From JACPSX01 sp035288405 [NCBI: bacterium] (lineage in GTDB: Bacteria; JACPSX01): a stretch of 7,299 bases of DNA. The translations under genes were made by a program, and so were the position numbers. Location of the stretch: assembly GCA_035288405.1 (NCBI GenBank), contig DATEAK010000387.1, forward strand, positions 1-7,299. The letters run 5' to 3'. Positions 1 to 5,675 of this stretch are shown here, piece after piece. The notes under the pieces were generated by a model. The model was not told the origin of the DNA and made no database searches. It saw only the letters and a list, made by a program, of their open reading frames with translations. The number at the start of each line of letters is the position of its first letter. Positions within the stretch are counted from its first letter, which is position 1.

Positions 1-137
1 AAGGCCGGGGAATCCCCATGGGGAGAATCGGTCGGCCTGAAGAGGTGGCTGATGCGGTCCTCTTTCTGGTCCGCGAAAGCGGCAATTACGTCACCGGCCA
101 GGTGGTTTGCGTGAATGGGGGCAGCCTCATGCGCTGA
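1..137 (+). CDS. SDR family oxidoreductase, C-terminal fragment (FabG-like)
   Basis: The open frame enters from the left edge (first full codon at 3) and ends at TGA 135-137, giving about 44 residues. The visible piece has the typical end of a short-chain dehydrogenase/reductase: an IPMGRIGRPEEVADAVLFL stretch followed by YVTGQVVCVNGG, which matches the family's conserved 'P-x-GR-x-G-x-PEE-(V/I)A' and 'ITGQ-x-x-x-V-(N/D)GG' C-terminal pattern. Such enzymes are cytosolic NAD(P)H-dependent oxidoreductases. The Rossmann glycine motif and the catalytic Ser-Tyr-Lys lie outside the window, so the substrate cannot be judged. The gene ends 159 bp before the substrate-binding protein gene on the same strand; co-transcription is possible but not shown. 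Confidence 0.9.
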   Translation, partial: GRGIPMGRIGRPEEVADAVLFLVRESGNYVTGQVVCVNGGSLMR

Positions 138-150
138 GGGACCGGGTTGG

Positions 151-177
151 CCCCTTCGGCAAGTCTCAGGGCAGGCC
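151..177. repeat. Possible dispersed repeat, CCTTCGGCAAG..CTCAGGGCAGGC type
   Basis: The stretch resembles, from memory, a short element scattered through intergenic regions of many environmental bacterial genomes (consensus roughly CCTTCGACAAGCTCAGGGCAGGC). Only one clear copy is present in this window; a partial echo (ctcagggc) recurs at 214-221. This is recognition by recall, not by comparison with the rest of the genome. Confidence 0.35.
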
Positions 178-220
178 TTGGGGTTCCGGGAAAGTCTTAC
201 GCGGGAGAGAATCCTCAGGG

Positions 221-250
221 CGCCCCCTTGGGCTCCCGAAGGCTTGCGGC
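221..250 (-). repeat. Dispersed repeat, copy 1 (inverted relative to copy 2)
   Basis: Read on the - strand, this 30-bp stretch matches 4662-4692 on the + strand: 20 bases are identical without a gap (222-241 against 4672-4691), and the flank matches except for one C/T change and one inserted G. The element contains a near-palindrome (gggagccc-aagg-gggcgccc, one mismatch), so it can fold as a hairpin. It lies in the non-coding gap before the substrate-binding protein gene. A REP-like dispersed element is the simplest reading. Confidence 0.75.
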
Positions 251-263
251 GTTCTTTGGAGGA

Positions 264-281
264 GCCTGCTCTTTAGCAGGC
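264..281 (+). promoter_or_regulatory. Leader hairpin just upstream of the substrate-binding protein RBS
   Basis: A perfect 7-bp stem (gcctgct / agcaggc) with a 4-nt loop (cttt) ends three bases before the purine-rich ribosome-binding region at 285-293. There is no T-tract after it, so it is not a normal intrinsic terminator. It may stabilise the transcript 5' end, be a processing site, or affect translation; none of these is shown by the sequence alone. Confidence 0.45.
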
Positions 282-284
282 CGT

Positions 285-293
285 GGGGGAGGG
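285..293 (+). promoter_or_regulatory. Ribosome-binding site selecting the ATG at 297
   Basis: A ggggagggg run lies three bases before ATG 297. It decides the start: an earlier in-frame ATG at 147 would add 50 residues translated from the repeat-rich gap and would bury the signal peptide. Confidence 0.7.
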
Positions 294-296
294 GTG

Positions 297-1304
297 ATGA
301 GAATTCTCAAGAAGTGGATCACAGTCGTTCTGGTGGCTATTGCTCTTGGATTCGGAAGCGCTGCGGGATGGGAGAAAGCCGAGGCGGCGGAACGGTTGCG
401 GGCTTCCTGGAGCGGGGCCTCTCCTGCCAACAGCCCCACCTGGGTTGCCATTGAGAAGGGCTTTCTCAAGAAACACGGGCTGGCCGATCTGGAAATGGTC
501 AGCATCGAGTCGAGCACCACGGCGCTCCAGGCGCTGCTCTCCGGGGATGTAAACGTCATCGTCACCTCCGTAGCTACACTGGTCACCTCCCGCCTGTCGG
601 GTTCGGACGTATTGATGATCGCGGGGATGGTTCCCACTTTTGTGGATCATATTCTGGTCTCTTCGGAAATTAAAACCATTGCGGACCTCAAGGGGAAAAC
701 TGGAGCTGTGAACCGGCTCGGGAGCACCTCGGACCTAGGCCTGCGCATGGCCTTAAGAAAATACGGGATTGATCCCAACAAGGACGTGAAGCTCCTGGGA
801 TTGGGCAATGATCACGTGCGGATGGCGGCCATGGGAAAGGGGCAGGTCCAGTTCACCATCATTTCCCCTCCGTTTGTAAAAGAAGGGGAGAAGCTGGGTC
901 TGAGAAGTCTGGTGAATATTGCGGACCTGAAGATTCCGTTCCACTGGAACGGAATTCTGGCGCGGGAACCCACGATTCGGGAGAAGCGCTTGTTTGTTCT
1001 CAATTTTCTAAAGGCGGAGATCGAGGCAATTGCCTATATCAAGACCCACGAGGCGGAAACCATTAAGATCCTGTCAAAATATTTGAGGTTAGACAACCCC
1101 GTTGCCCTCAAGCTGGGATATGAAGGTTACGCCGCGGTCTTTCCCAAGGCTCCTTATCCGACTCCGGAAGGAGTTCAATCTCTTCTCGTGGACCTTGCCG
1201 GCCGGCGTCCGGAAGCCGCGAAAGCCGATCCGAAGAGCTTCGTGGACATGAGTCTTATAAAAGAACTGGAGGAGAGCGGATTTATTTCGACATTGTATCG
1301 ATAG
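297..1304 (+). CDS. ABC transporter substrate-binding protein, NMT1/SsuA (NitT/TauT) type
   Basis: Predicted periplasmic solute-binding protein of 335 residues, delivering a small ligand to an ABC importer of the nitrate/sulfonate/taurine/thiamine-precursor class. The N-terminus is a clear Sec signal peptide: RILKK basic start, hydrophobic core about residues 7-20, and probable cleavage after AEA near residue 30. The mature part follows the SsuA/THI5 pattern: SPTWVAIEKGFLKKHGL (early ligand-pocket region), STTALQALLSGDVNVIVTS, then IKTIADLKGKTGAVNRLGSTSDLGLRMALRKYGIDPNKDVKLLGLG, and later QFTIISPPF. Length is normal for the family. ATG 297 is chosen over the upstream ATG 147 because of the RBS and the signal peptide. 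No permease or ATPase is adjacent; a matching type of ATPase lies 3.5 kb downstream, separated by four genes. The ligand cannot be predicted; many such proteins occur as orphans. Confidence 0.9.
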   Translation: MRILKKWITVVLVAIALGFGSAAGWEKAEAAERLRASWSGASPANSPTWVAIEKGFLKKHGLADLEMVSIESSTTALQALLSGDVNVIVTSVATLVTSRLSGSDVLMIAGMVPTFVDHILVSSEIKTIADLKGKTGAVNRLGSTSDLGLRMALRKYGIDPNKDVKLLGLGNDHVRMAAMGKGQVQFTIISPPFVKEGEKLGLRSLVNIADLKIPFHWNGILAREPTIREKRLFVLNFLKAEIEAIAYIKTHEAETIKILSKYLRLDNPVALKLGYEGYAAVFPKAPYPTPEGVQSLLVDLAGRRPEAAKADPKSFVDMSLIKELEESGFISTLYR

Positions 1305-1380
1305 AGCAAATCAGGTTACGCTTCTTTCGAGGACGGGAAGAAAGACGCTTAATCCCTGACTCTTTTACTCCATAATCTCC

Positions 1381-1408
1381 TTGACAGATTCCGGGAAATG
1401 GCTATAAT
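1381..1408 (+). promoter_or_regulatory. Sigma-70 promoter for cysM, perfect consensus boxes
   Basis: TTGACA at 1381-1386 and TATAAT at 1403-1408 both match the sigma-70 consensus at all six positions, with a 16-bp spacer. The spacer contains an odd palindrome, TTCCGGGAA (1389-1397), a possible but unproven operator. Transcription should begin near 1415, about 56 bases before the chosen ATG. Confidence 0.85.
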
Positions 1409-1415
1409 TCCCAGC

Positions 1416-1445
1416 TACCCCATAAGAATCAGTCGGTTTGGGGTA
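1416..1445 (+). promoter_or_regulatory. Inverted repeat at the 5' end of the cysM transcript
   Basis: tacccca (1416-1422) and tggggta (1439-1445) are perfect 7-base complements separated by 16 bases. They begin almost exactly at the expected transcription start, so the mRNA would open with a stem-loop. No poly-U follows, which argues against a terminator; an mRNA-stabilising stem or an operator are alternatives. Confidence 0.45.
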
Positions 1446-1470
1446 AATAGTCGAGAGAGTGGGGGTTCCC

Positions 1471-2445
1471 ATGGATTCCATCTCTGGTACAGGTACTGTT
1501 CAGAACAGGATCCAACAAACGGATCTCTTGTCCCGGGTTGGCAATACTCCTCTGGTGAAAATCCGTCGCCTGGGTCACGAGATCGATTCCGTGGAGATTT
1601 ACGCCAAGTTGGAGTGCTTTAACCCCGGGGGGTCTGTTAAGGACCGGGCGGGACTCCGGATCATCGAGGATGCCGAAAGATCAGGAGAGCTACGTCCAGG
1701 GAGAACGATCTTGGATTCCACTTCCGGGAACACCGGGATTGCCTACGCCTGGATCGGTGCCTACAAGGGCTATCCTGTGGAGCTCGTCATGCCCGCCAAC
1801 GTAAGCTCGGAGCGGAAAAAAACTGTGCGGGCTTTCGGGGTTAAAATTATTTTCTCGGATCCTCTTCAGGGCTCCGATGGAGCCGTTCTCTTGGCTCGCA
1901 AAATTTATCAGGAAAATTCACATAAATACTTCCTCGCAGCCCAGTATGACAACGACTCCAACTGGAAAGCCCACTTTGATACAACCGGGCCGGAAATCCA
2001 TGCTCAAACCGAGGGGAGGATCACTCATTTTCTGGCTGGAGTGGGGACCGGGGGGACTGTGGTGGGAACGGGAAGGCGGCTGAAGAAATTTAACCCGTCT
2101 ATTGCGGTGTTCGGTGTCGAGCCGGACGATGGGCTGCACGGCCTTGAGGGGCTCAAGCACATTCCCACATCGATTCGGCCGGGGATTTACGACGATACCG
2201 TTCTGGATGGGACCCTGCGGGTGGAAACGGAAGAGGCCTATGAGATGGCCCACCGTCTGGCTCTGGAAGAGGGATTGCTGGTCGGAAAGTCTTCCGGTGC
2301 GGCCATGGTTGCAGCCCTTCGCCTGGCTCGGGAAATCCGGGCAGGGGTCATCGTCACCGTTTTTCCGGATGGCGGCGATCGGTATCTCAGCACCATCTTG
2401 TGGGAAGGAGCCGATGATTCTCTTGAAGGCCGCTACCGCGGCTGA
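1471..2445 (+). CDS. cysM: Cysteine synthase, CysK/CysM family (PLP-dependent)
   Basis: A 324-residue fold-type II PLP enzyme that replaces the acetyl or phosphate group of O-acetylserine or O-phosphoserine with sulfur to make cysteine in the cytosol. Visible landmarks: GNTPL at 24-28; NPGGSVKDR at 51-59, with Lys57 as the PLP Schiff-base lysine; STSGNTG at 83-89, the substrate carboxylate loop; GVGTGGT at 190-196, the PLP phosphate cup; GKSSGAA near 272-278, the PLP ring-nitrogen serine region; and PDGGDRYLST near 299-308. Length equals the usual CysM. There are no C-terminal CBS domains, so it is not a full cystathionine beta-synthase. ATG 1471 follows a ggggg run; an in-frame GTG at 1459 would add four residues. 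The gene overlaps the JAMM peptidase gene, which points to CysM that takes sulfur from a thiocarboxylated carrier, as in Mycobacterium tuberculosis CysM-CysO-Mec. Substrate choice is not settled by the sequence. Confidence 0.92.
   Translation: MDSISGTGTVQNRIQQTDLLSRVGNTPLVKIRRLGHEIDSVEIYAKLECFNPGGSVKDRAGLRIIEDAERSGELRPGRTILDSTSGNTGIAYAWIGAYKGYPVELVMPANVSSERKKTVRAFGVKIIFSDPLQGSDGAVLLARKIYQENSHKYFLAAQYDNDSNWKAHFDTTGPEIHAQTEGRITHFLAGVGTGGTVVGTGRRLKKFNPSIAVFGVEPDDGLHGLEGLKHIPTSIRPGIYDDTVLDGTLRVETEEAYEMAHRLALEEGLLVGKSSGAAMVAALRLAREIRAGVIVTVFPDGGDRYLSTILWEGADDSLEGRYRG
2405..2410 (+). promoter_or_regulatory. Ribosome-binding site for the JAMM peptidase inside cysM
   Basis: AAGGAG lies within the cysM coding sequence three bases before ATG 2414. 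It is close to the start codon, but the only other nearby option is the in-frame TTG at 2423. It supports translational coupling with cysM. Confidence 0.6.
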
Positions 2446-2881
2446 GCTTTGCCGACATGCGCAGGAAGCCTACCCTTTGGAATGTTGCGGGGTCGTTTTG
2501 AATGGACCTCAAGGAGAACAGGTCCGCCGGTGTTCCAACATCCAGGATCGACTTCATCGGGAGGATCCGGAAAAATACCCGAGGGATGCTCGCATCGCGT
2601 ACTACATGGACCCGGAAGAACTATACCGGATTTTTAAAGAGACCGATCAGAGCGGCACCCTCATCAAAGCCTTTTATCATTCCCATCCCGATCATGAGGC
2701 TTATTTTTCCGCTGAGGATAAGGAAAGAGGAACTGCCTGGGGGGAACCTCTGCACCCCGACACGACTTACGTTGTCGTCTCTTTGTTCAGCGGGACGGTA
2801 AAGGGAATGAAAGCCTTTGCCTGGGATTCTGATAAGAAGGATTTTACTGAGATTCTCCTTGAAACCGACAGTTCCGAATAG
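2414..2881 (+). CDS. JAMM/MPN+ (M67, Mec-type) zinc metallopeptidase
   Basis: A 155-residue stand-alone JAMM domain protein. All metal and catalytic elements are visible: Glu23 in PLECCG, and the exact H-x-H-x7-S-x2-D motif with His89, His91, Ser99 and Asp102 (HSHPDHEAYFSAED). These residues bind zinc and activate water to cut an isopeptide or peptide bond after a di-glycine end. Bacterial proteins of this kind, such as mycobacterial Mec, release cysteine from the sulfur carrier CysO-Cys adduct; others process ThiS/MoaD-like proteins. The start overlaps the end of cysM by 32 bp in another frame, so the two are very likely co-translated and work in one pathway. No ThiS/MoaD-like carrier or ThiF-type activating enzyme follows in the window, so its substrate must be encoded elsewhere. 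Length is typical. Alternatives such as a DNA-repair RadC-like protein do not fit its small size. Confidence 0.9.
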   Translation: MILLKAATAAELCRHAQEAYPLECCGVVLNGPQGEQVRRCSNIQDRLHREDPEKYPRDARIAYYMDPEELYRIFKETDQSGTLIKAFYHSHPDHEAYFSAEDKERGTAWGEPLHPDTTYVVVSLFSGTVKGMKAFAWDSDKKDFTEILLETDSSE

Positions 2882-3167
2882 AAAAGGGAAAGGATGGTGA
2901 GACCCGCCTCCTCTTCTGGCGATCAGGACACCACGCTTTATTTCCGGTTTCGTGTCCCCGCTTTGTTCTTGATCCGATCTTTTCAGCATCACCTTCAGTT
3001 TCCTGGGAGAGAGACGGATTCAGATTGCTGATCCCGGGGTCGTCGGAATCTGCTGGTTTCGTGACGCCAAGTTTGAGATTCGCTTGCCCGCAGAGTATAA
3101 AGATTGTGTACGGATCTCGCGACTCGTCTGACAACGTGCTGCGACTCGATTGCCTGGGTCGCTATCG
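2882..3167. other. Non-coding gap between JAMM gene and hydrolase gene
   Basis: 286 bp without a supported gene. The open - strand frames here (for example 2844-3134) have no recognisable domain and no good ribosome-binding site. The place where a CysO-like carrier gene might be expected holds none: there is no frame of about 90 codons ending in Gly-Gly. A 6-bp inverted repeat, ggacac (2926-2931) / gtgtcc (2952-2957), is present but has a 20-base loop. The downstream part contains the promoter listed at 3073-3101. Confidence 0.6.
3073..3101 (+). promoter_or_regulatory. Sigma-70-type promoter for the alpha/beta hydrolase
   Basis: TTGAGA (3073-3078) and TATAAA (3096-3101) each match consensus at five of six positions with an ideal 17-bp spacer. 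The expected start near 3108 leaves a leader of about 60 bases before ATG 3168. Confidence 0.6.
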
Positions 3168-4046
3168 ATGACAAAACCCGTGAAGATCGGGATTCGCCTT
3201 TTGGTTTTGGGAGCCGCCGGAATGTTCCTTGCTTTTACCGTGTGGAACTTTCATCTGGATAGGAAGTTTATCTTTTTTCCGGAAAAGGAGATCCTGGGAG
3301 ATCCCGGTCGGTGGGGACTTTCGTTTGAAGATGTGGTGTTTCCAAGCGCGGACGGCGTGAAACTCCATGGGTGGTTCATTCCATTCCCGGGATCCGGCGA
3401 TACCCTTCTATTGTTTTACGGGAATGCGGGCAACGTCAGCCACCACATAGAAAACATAAAGCTTCTCCACGACCGCCTACGGATCAACATTTTCCTTTTC
3501 GATTACCGTGGATACGGACGCAGTGAGGGGAAAATCTCGGAGGAGGGAGCTTACCGGGACGCAGAAGGGGCCCACAAGTATCTGTTGAGCCGGGCGGGCG
3601 TCAGCCCGTCCCGGATTGTTTTCTTCGGACTCTCCCTGGGTACTGCGATCGCCGTTCAACTGGCGCTTACCCATCCTCCCGCTGCCATGATCCTGGAATC
3701 CCCTTTTACCTCCATCAAGGATATGGCCAAGCGATCTTTTCTTTTGGGGCTCCTTACCCCCTTCATTCGGACCCGGTTTGACACGGCGCGAAAACTCTCC
3801 AGGATTCACGTCCCTGTACTGATTATCCAGGGAGATCAGGATCAGACTGTCCCCCCCTCCATGGCTCGCAGGCTCTACAACTTGGCTAACGGTCCCAGGG
3901 AGTTTTACGGGATTCCGGGGGCCGGACATAACGACACTTACATCATCGGCGGAAAAACCTACTTTGAAACCCTGGCGCGATTCATCTCCTCCTCTCTGCA
4001 AAGAAGAGATTCCCTTCGTACTGCCGGGAGAGAACTGGCTCCTTAG
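3168..4046 (+). CDS. Membrane-anchored alpha/beta hydrolase (Bem46/ABHD13-like)
   Basis: A 292-residue serine hydrolase with an N-terminal membrane segment (about residues 7-26, LLVLGAAGMFLAF core). The catalytic domain then follows the Bem46/ABHD13-type pattern: F-F-PEKE, DGVKLHGWF (62-70), LLLFYGNAGN (80-89) as the oxyanion strand, FDYRGYGRSEG (111-121), the nucleophile elbow GLSLGT with Ser156, ESPFTSI (177-183), GDQDQTVP with probable catalytic Asp225, and GAGHND with His254. The triad is therefore complete and the enzyme should be active on an ester or thioester, possibly of lipids, at the membrane. True substrates of this family in bacteria are poorly known. ATG 3168 lacks a strong ribosome-binding site; an in-frame TTG at 3150 is the alternative and would add six residues. 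The stop interlocks with that of the convergent DUF192 gene. Confidence 0.87.
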   Translation: MTKPVKIGIRLLVLGAAGMFLAFTVWNFHLDRKFIFFPEKEILGDPGRWGLSFEDVVFPSADGVKLHGWFIPFPGSGDTLLLFYGNAGNVSHHIENIKLLHDRLRINIFLFDYRGYGRSEGKISEEGAYRDAEGAHKYLLSRAGVSPSRIVFFGLSLGTAIAVQLALTHPPAAMILESPFTSIKDMAKRSFLLGLLTPFIRTRFDTARKLSRIHVPVLIIQGDQDQTVPPSMARRLYNLANGPREFYGIPGAGHNDTYIIGGKTYFETLARFISSSLQRRDSLRTAGRELAP

Positions 4047-4570
4047 CGTAGTTGGAGAAAATCGCCGAGTCGGATTCCCTTCTTGTGGGACATCCCGCCG
4101 TTGATCTCTAGTACATAAAGGACCGGCGCCGTCGATTGGTAGGTGGGACAAGTTCTGGGAGGCAGGCAAGGAGGAGCATTTTCGTGGATGGTGATGATTT
4201 TCCCCTGTGCGTCGGCGAAGAGCATGTCCAGCGGCAGGAGAGTATCTTTCATCCAAAATTCCTGCACCTCGCTTTCAGGAAAGATGAAGATCATCCCCGA
4301 GCCGGCGGCCAGGGAGCGCCGGTTCATGAGGCCTTGAGCCCACTTTCTCGGCTCGTCGGCGATCTCAACGGTAAACCGGGCGATCATCGTCTCTTGAGGT
4401 GGCCTGAGAACAATGACCGTTTTCGAGGTGGCACCCGGTGCTCCCCGCAGGCCCAAGAAGAAGGTGAGCAGGATCAGGATTGGCAAGAAAGTAACCGCGA
4501 CTCGCATTCTCCTGAACCGGAGACGGGTGAGATTCGCTTGGCCGGAATTGTTTTCTCTCGTTTCACTCAT
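4043..4570 (-). CDS. DUF192 family protein, signal-anchored or exported
   Basis: A 175-residue protein with an N-terminal hydrophobic segment (about 24-41, VAVTFLPILILLTFFLG) followed by a complete DUF192 domain. The family marks are visible: VEIADEPRKWAQGLMNRRSL (68-87), GMIFIFPE (92-99), FWMKDTLLPLDMLFAD (105-120), GKIITI (123-128), and the closing YVLEINGG (152-159) with KKGIRLGD. DUF192 proteins are small, mostly extracytoplasmic, and have no settled biochemical role. ATG 4570 lies only about three bases from the expected transcription start, so it may be read as a leaderless message. A second in-frame ATG at 4507 (residue 22) would give a shorter, more usual signal peptide and has AGGAG before it, though only one base away. 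It is transcribed alone, convergent with the hydrolase; TAA and TAG share bases at 4043-4046. Confidence 0.87.
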   Translation of the reverse strand: MSETRENNSGQANLTRLRFRRMRVAVTFLPILILLTFFLGLRGAPGATSKTVIVLRPPQETMIARFTVEIADEPRKWAQGLMNRRSLAAGSGMIFIFPESEVQEFWMKDTLLPLDMLFADAQGKIITIHENAPPCLPPRTCPTYQSTAPVLYVLEINGGMSHKKGIRLGDFLQLR

Positions 4571-4579
4571 TTGGCTTTG

Positions 4580-4608
4580 ATTCTAGCACTCTCTTGAAGA
4601 GTTGTGAA
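4580..4608 (-). promoter_or_regulatory. Extended -10 sigma-70 promoter for the DUF192 gene
   Basis: On the - strand, TTCACA (4608-4603) and TGC-TAGAAT (-10 at 4585-4580, with the extended TG) are separated by exactly 17 bp; each hexamer matches at five of six positions. The expected start at about 4573 leaves almost no leader before ATG 4570. The spacer holds the odd palindrome CTCTTGAAGAG (4591-4601), a possible repressor site. Confidence 0.7.
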
Positions 4609-4661
4609 TCATCGGGTGCCCTGGAAGAAAGGTTTGCCCACCATCAGTCGACAAGACTCAC

Positions 4662-4703
4662 GTCGCAAGCGCTTCGGGAGCCCAAGGGGGCTCCCCCGAG
4701 AAG
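4662..4703 (+). repeat. Dispersed palindromic repeat, copy 2
   Basis: Inverted match of copy 1 at 221-250 (20 identical bases at 4672-4691, plus a matching flank with one substitution and one inserted base). It folds into a perfect 8-bp stem, gggagccc (4676-4683) with gggctccc (4688-4695) around an aagg loop; the outer bases 4672-4675 can pair imperfectly with 4698-4703. It sits between the DUF192 promoter and the ATPase gene. A REP-like element fits best; a rho-independent terminator does not, since no T-run follows on either strand. Confidence 0.75.
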
Positions 4704-4832
4704 CGGACGAGGGTACAATTCCTTGGTAATGAACTGGGGGTTGACAAGCAGAGGAAGGGTATTGCTTCTGGGCCGAGTCTTTGATAGCGTAAGGGTCATC
4801 CGGCCAACTGATCTGCAGCGAGGGTGCACGCC

Positions 4833-5675
4833 ATGTGGGTCACTCTGACCAATATCCGCAAAGTTTATCCACTGCGTAGGGGAGAAATTCAAGCCCTGGG
4901 CGGAGTTTCCTTAAGTATCCGGGATGGTGAGTTCATGGGGCTTGTAGGGCCCAATGGCTGTGGGAAGACCACTCTTCTCCACATCATCGCCGGTCTTGAA
5001 GCCCCTTCTCAGGGCCGGATTGACTTTCAAGGAGCCCGCAGTCAACCTCCGAACATCTCCATGGTGTGGCAGGATTTTGCCTTGATGCCGTGGCGGACAG
5101 TCGAAACCAACGTGGGCTTCCCCCTGGAAATCCGTAAGATGGCGAAAACGGCCTACCAGAAGGTCACGGACTATTGCCTCCAGCTTCTTAACCTGCGCCA
5201 TTTTGAGAAGTTCTATCCCGAACAGCTTTCCGGCGGCATGAAGCAGCGTACGGGAATCGCGCGAGCCCTTGCTCACGATCCTGAGCTGATCCTGATGGAT
5301 GAGCCCTTTGCCAACCTCGATGCACAGGTAAAAATGCTCATGCAGCAGGAACTTTTGCAGCTGTGGGAGAGGGATCGCAAGACGATTCTCTATGTGACCC
5401 ATCACCTGGAGGAGGCGGTGCTTCTGTGTGACCGGATTGCAATCATGAGCCGCCGTCCCGGCCATATCCGCCGGGTGGTGGACGTGGATCTACCTCGGCC
5501 CCGGACCCTGAAAACCATGGGAAATCCCGGGTTCTCCGCAGTGCTTCAGGAAGTGTGGAATCTCCTGGTTGAGGATGTGCAACAGTCTATGGAGGAAACG
5601 CGTACTCCGGAGGCGATCCAAAAAGAACAGAAAAAGGAGAAACAAAAGTGCGGCGGATGGCCTTGGTCCTTTTGA
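4833..5675 (+). CDS. ABC transporter ATPase, NitT/TauT (SsuB/TauB) type
   Basis: A 280-residue cytosolic nucleotide-binding subunit of an importer of the nitrate/sulfonate/taurine class. Complete motifs: Walker A GPNGCGKTT (39-47), Q-loop Gln80 in MVWQDFALMPW (typical of this subclass), signature LSGGMKQR (132-139), Walker B LILMDEP (152-158) with catalytic Glu157, D-loop NLDAQ (161-165), and switch His190 in VTHH. It should therefore bind and hydrolyse ATP. The last 25 residues are Lys/Glu-rich and end in a sequence that doubles as the start of a downstream permease frame. ATG 4833 follows GAGGG (4820-4824) at good distance; a GTG at 4824 is the alternative. No permease follows, and the nearest solute-binding protein gene lies 3.5 kb upstream, so the protein seems to be an orphan in its present place. 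It may work with a permease encoded elsewhere. Confidence 0.92.
   Translation: MWVTLTNIRKVYPLRRGEIQALGGVSLSIRDGEFMGLVGPNGCGKTTLLHIIAGLEAPSQGRIDFQGARSQPPNISMVWQDFALMPWRTVETNVGFPLEIRKMAKTAYQKVTDYCLQLLNLRHFEKFYPEQLSGGMKQRTGIARALAHDPELILMDEPFANLDAQVKMLMQQELLQLWERDRKTILYVTHHLEEAVLLCDRIAIMSRRPGHIRRVVDVDLPRPRTLKTMGNPGFSAVLQEVWNLLVEDVQQSMEETRTPEAIQKEQKKEKQKCGGWPWSF
5634..5639 (+). promoter_or_regulatory. Strong ribosome-binding site for the truncated permease frame
   Basis: AAGGAG within the end of the ATPase gene, with an ideal 8-base spacing to GTG 5648. The quality of the site is the main reason for believing that a real gene once started here. Confidence 0.6.

Noticed and set aside
147-296. In-frame N-terminal extension of the substrate-binding protein from ATG 147
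   Set aside because: It translates the repeat modules, has no ribosome-binding site, and would hide an otherwise clear signal peptide that begins at ATG 297.
1310-1350. Possible terminator after the substrate-binding protein gene
   Set aside because: Only a 6-bp A/T-rich stem (tctttc / gaaaga) with an 11-base loop, and the T-rich stretch does not follow directly; too weak to list.
2844-3134. 96-codon frame on the - strand in the gap after the JAMM gene
   Set aside because: No recognisable domain, no ribosome-binding site, overlap with the JAMM 3' end; a carrier protein ending in Gly-Gly would look different.
3477-4256. 259-codon - strand frame antisense to the alpha/beta hydrolase
   Set aside because: Shadow of the hydrolase gene with low-complexity basic content; the + strand frame has a full catalytic triad.
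3074-4540. 13-bp direct match (tgagattcgcttg) at 3074-3086 and 4528-4540
   Set aside because: A single 13-base match is close to chance expectation over 7.3 kb, and one copy lies inside a coding gene.
4741-4770. TTGACA at 4741-4746 as -35 box for the ATPase gene
   Set aside because: No acceptable -10 box is found 16-18 bases downstream, so a promoter cannot be supported.
4594-4848. 84-codon + strand frame across the intergenic gap
   Set aside because: It translates the palindromic repeat, overlaps the ATPase start and has no recognisable domain.
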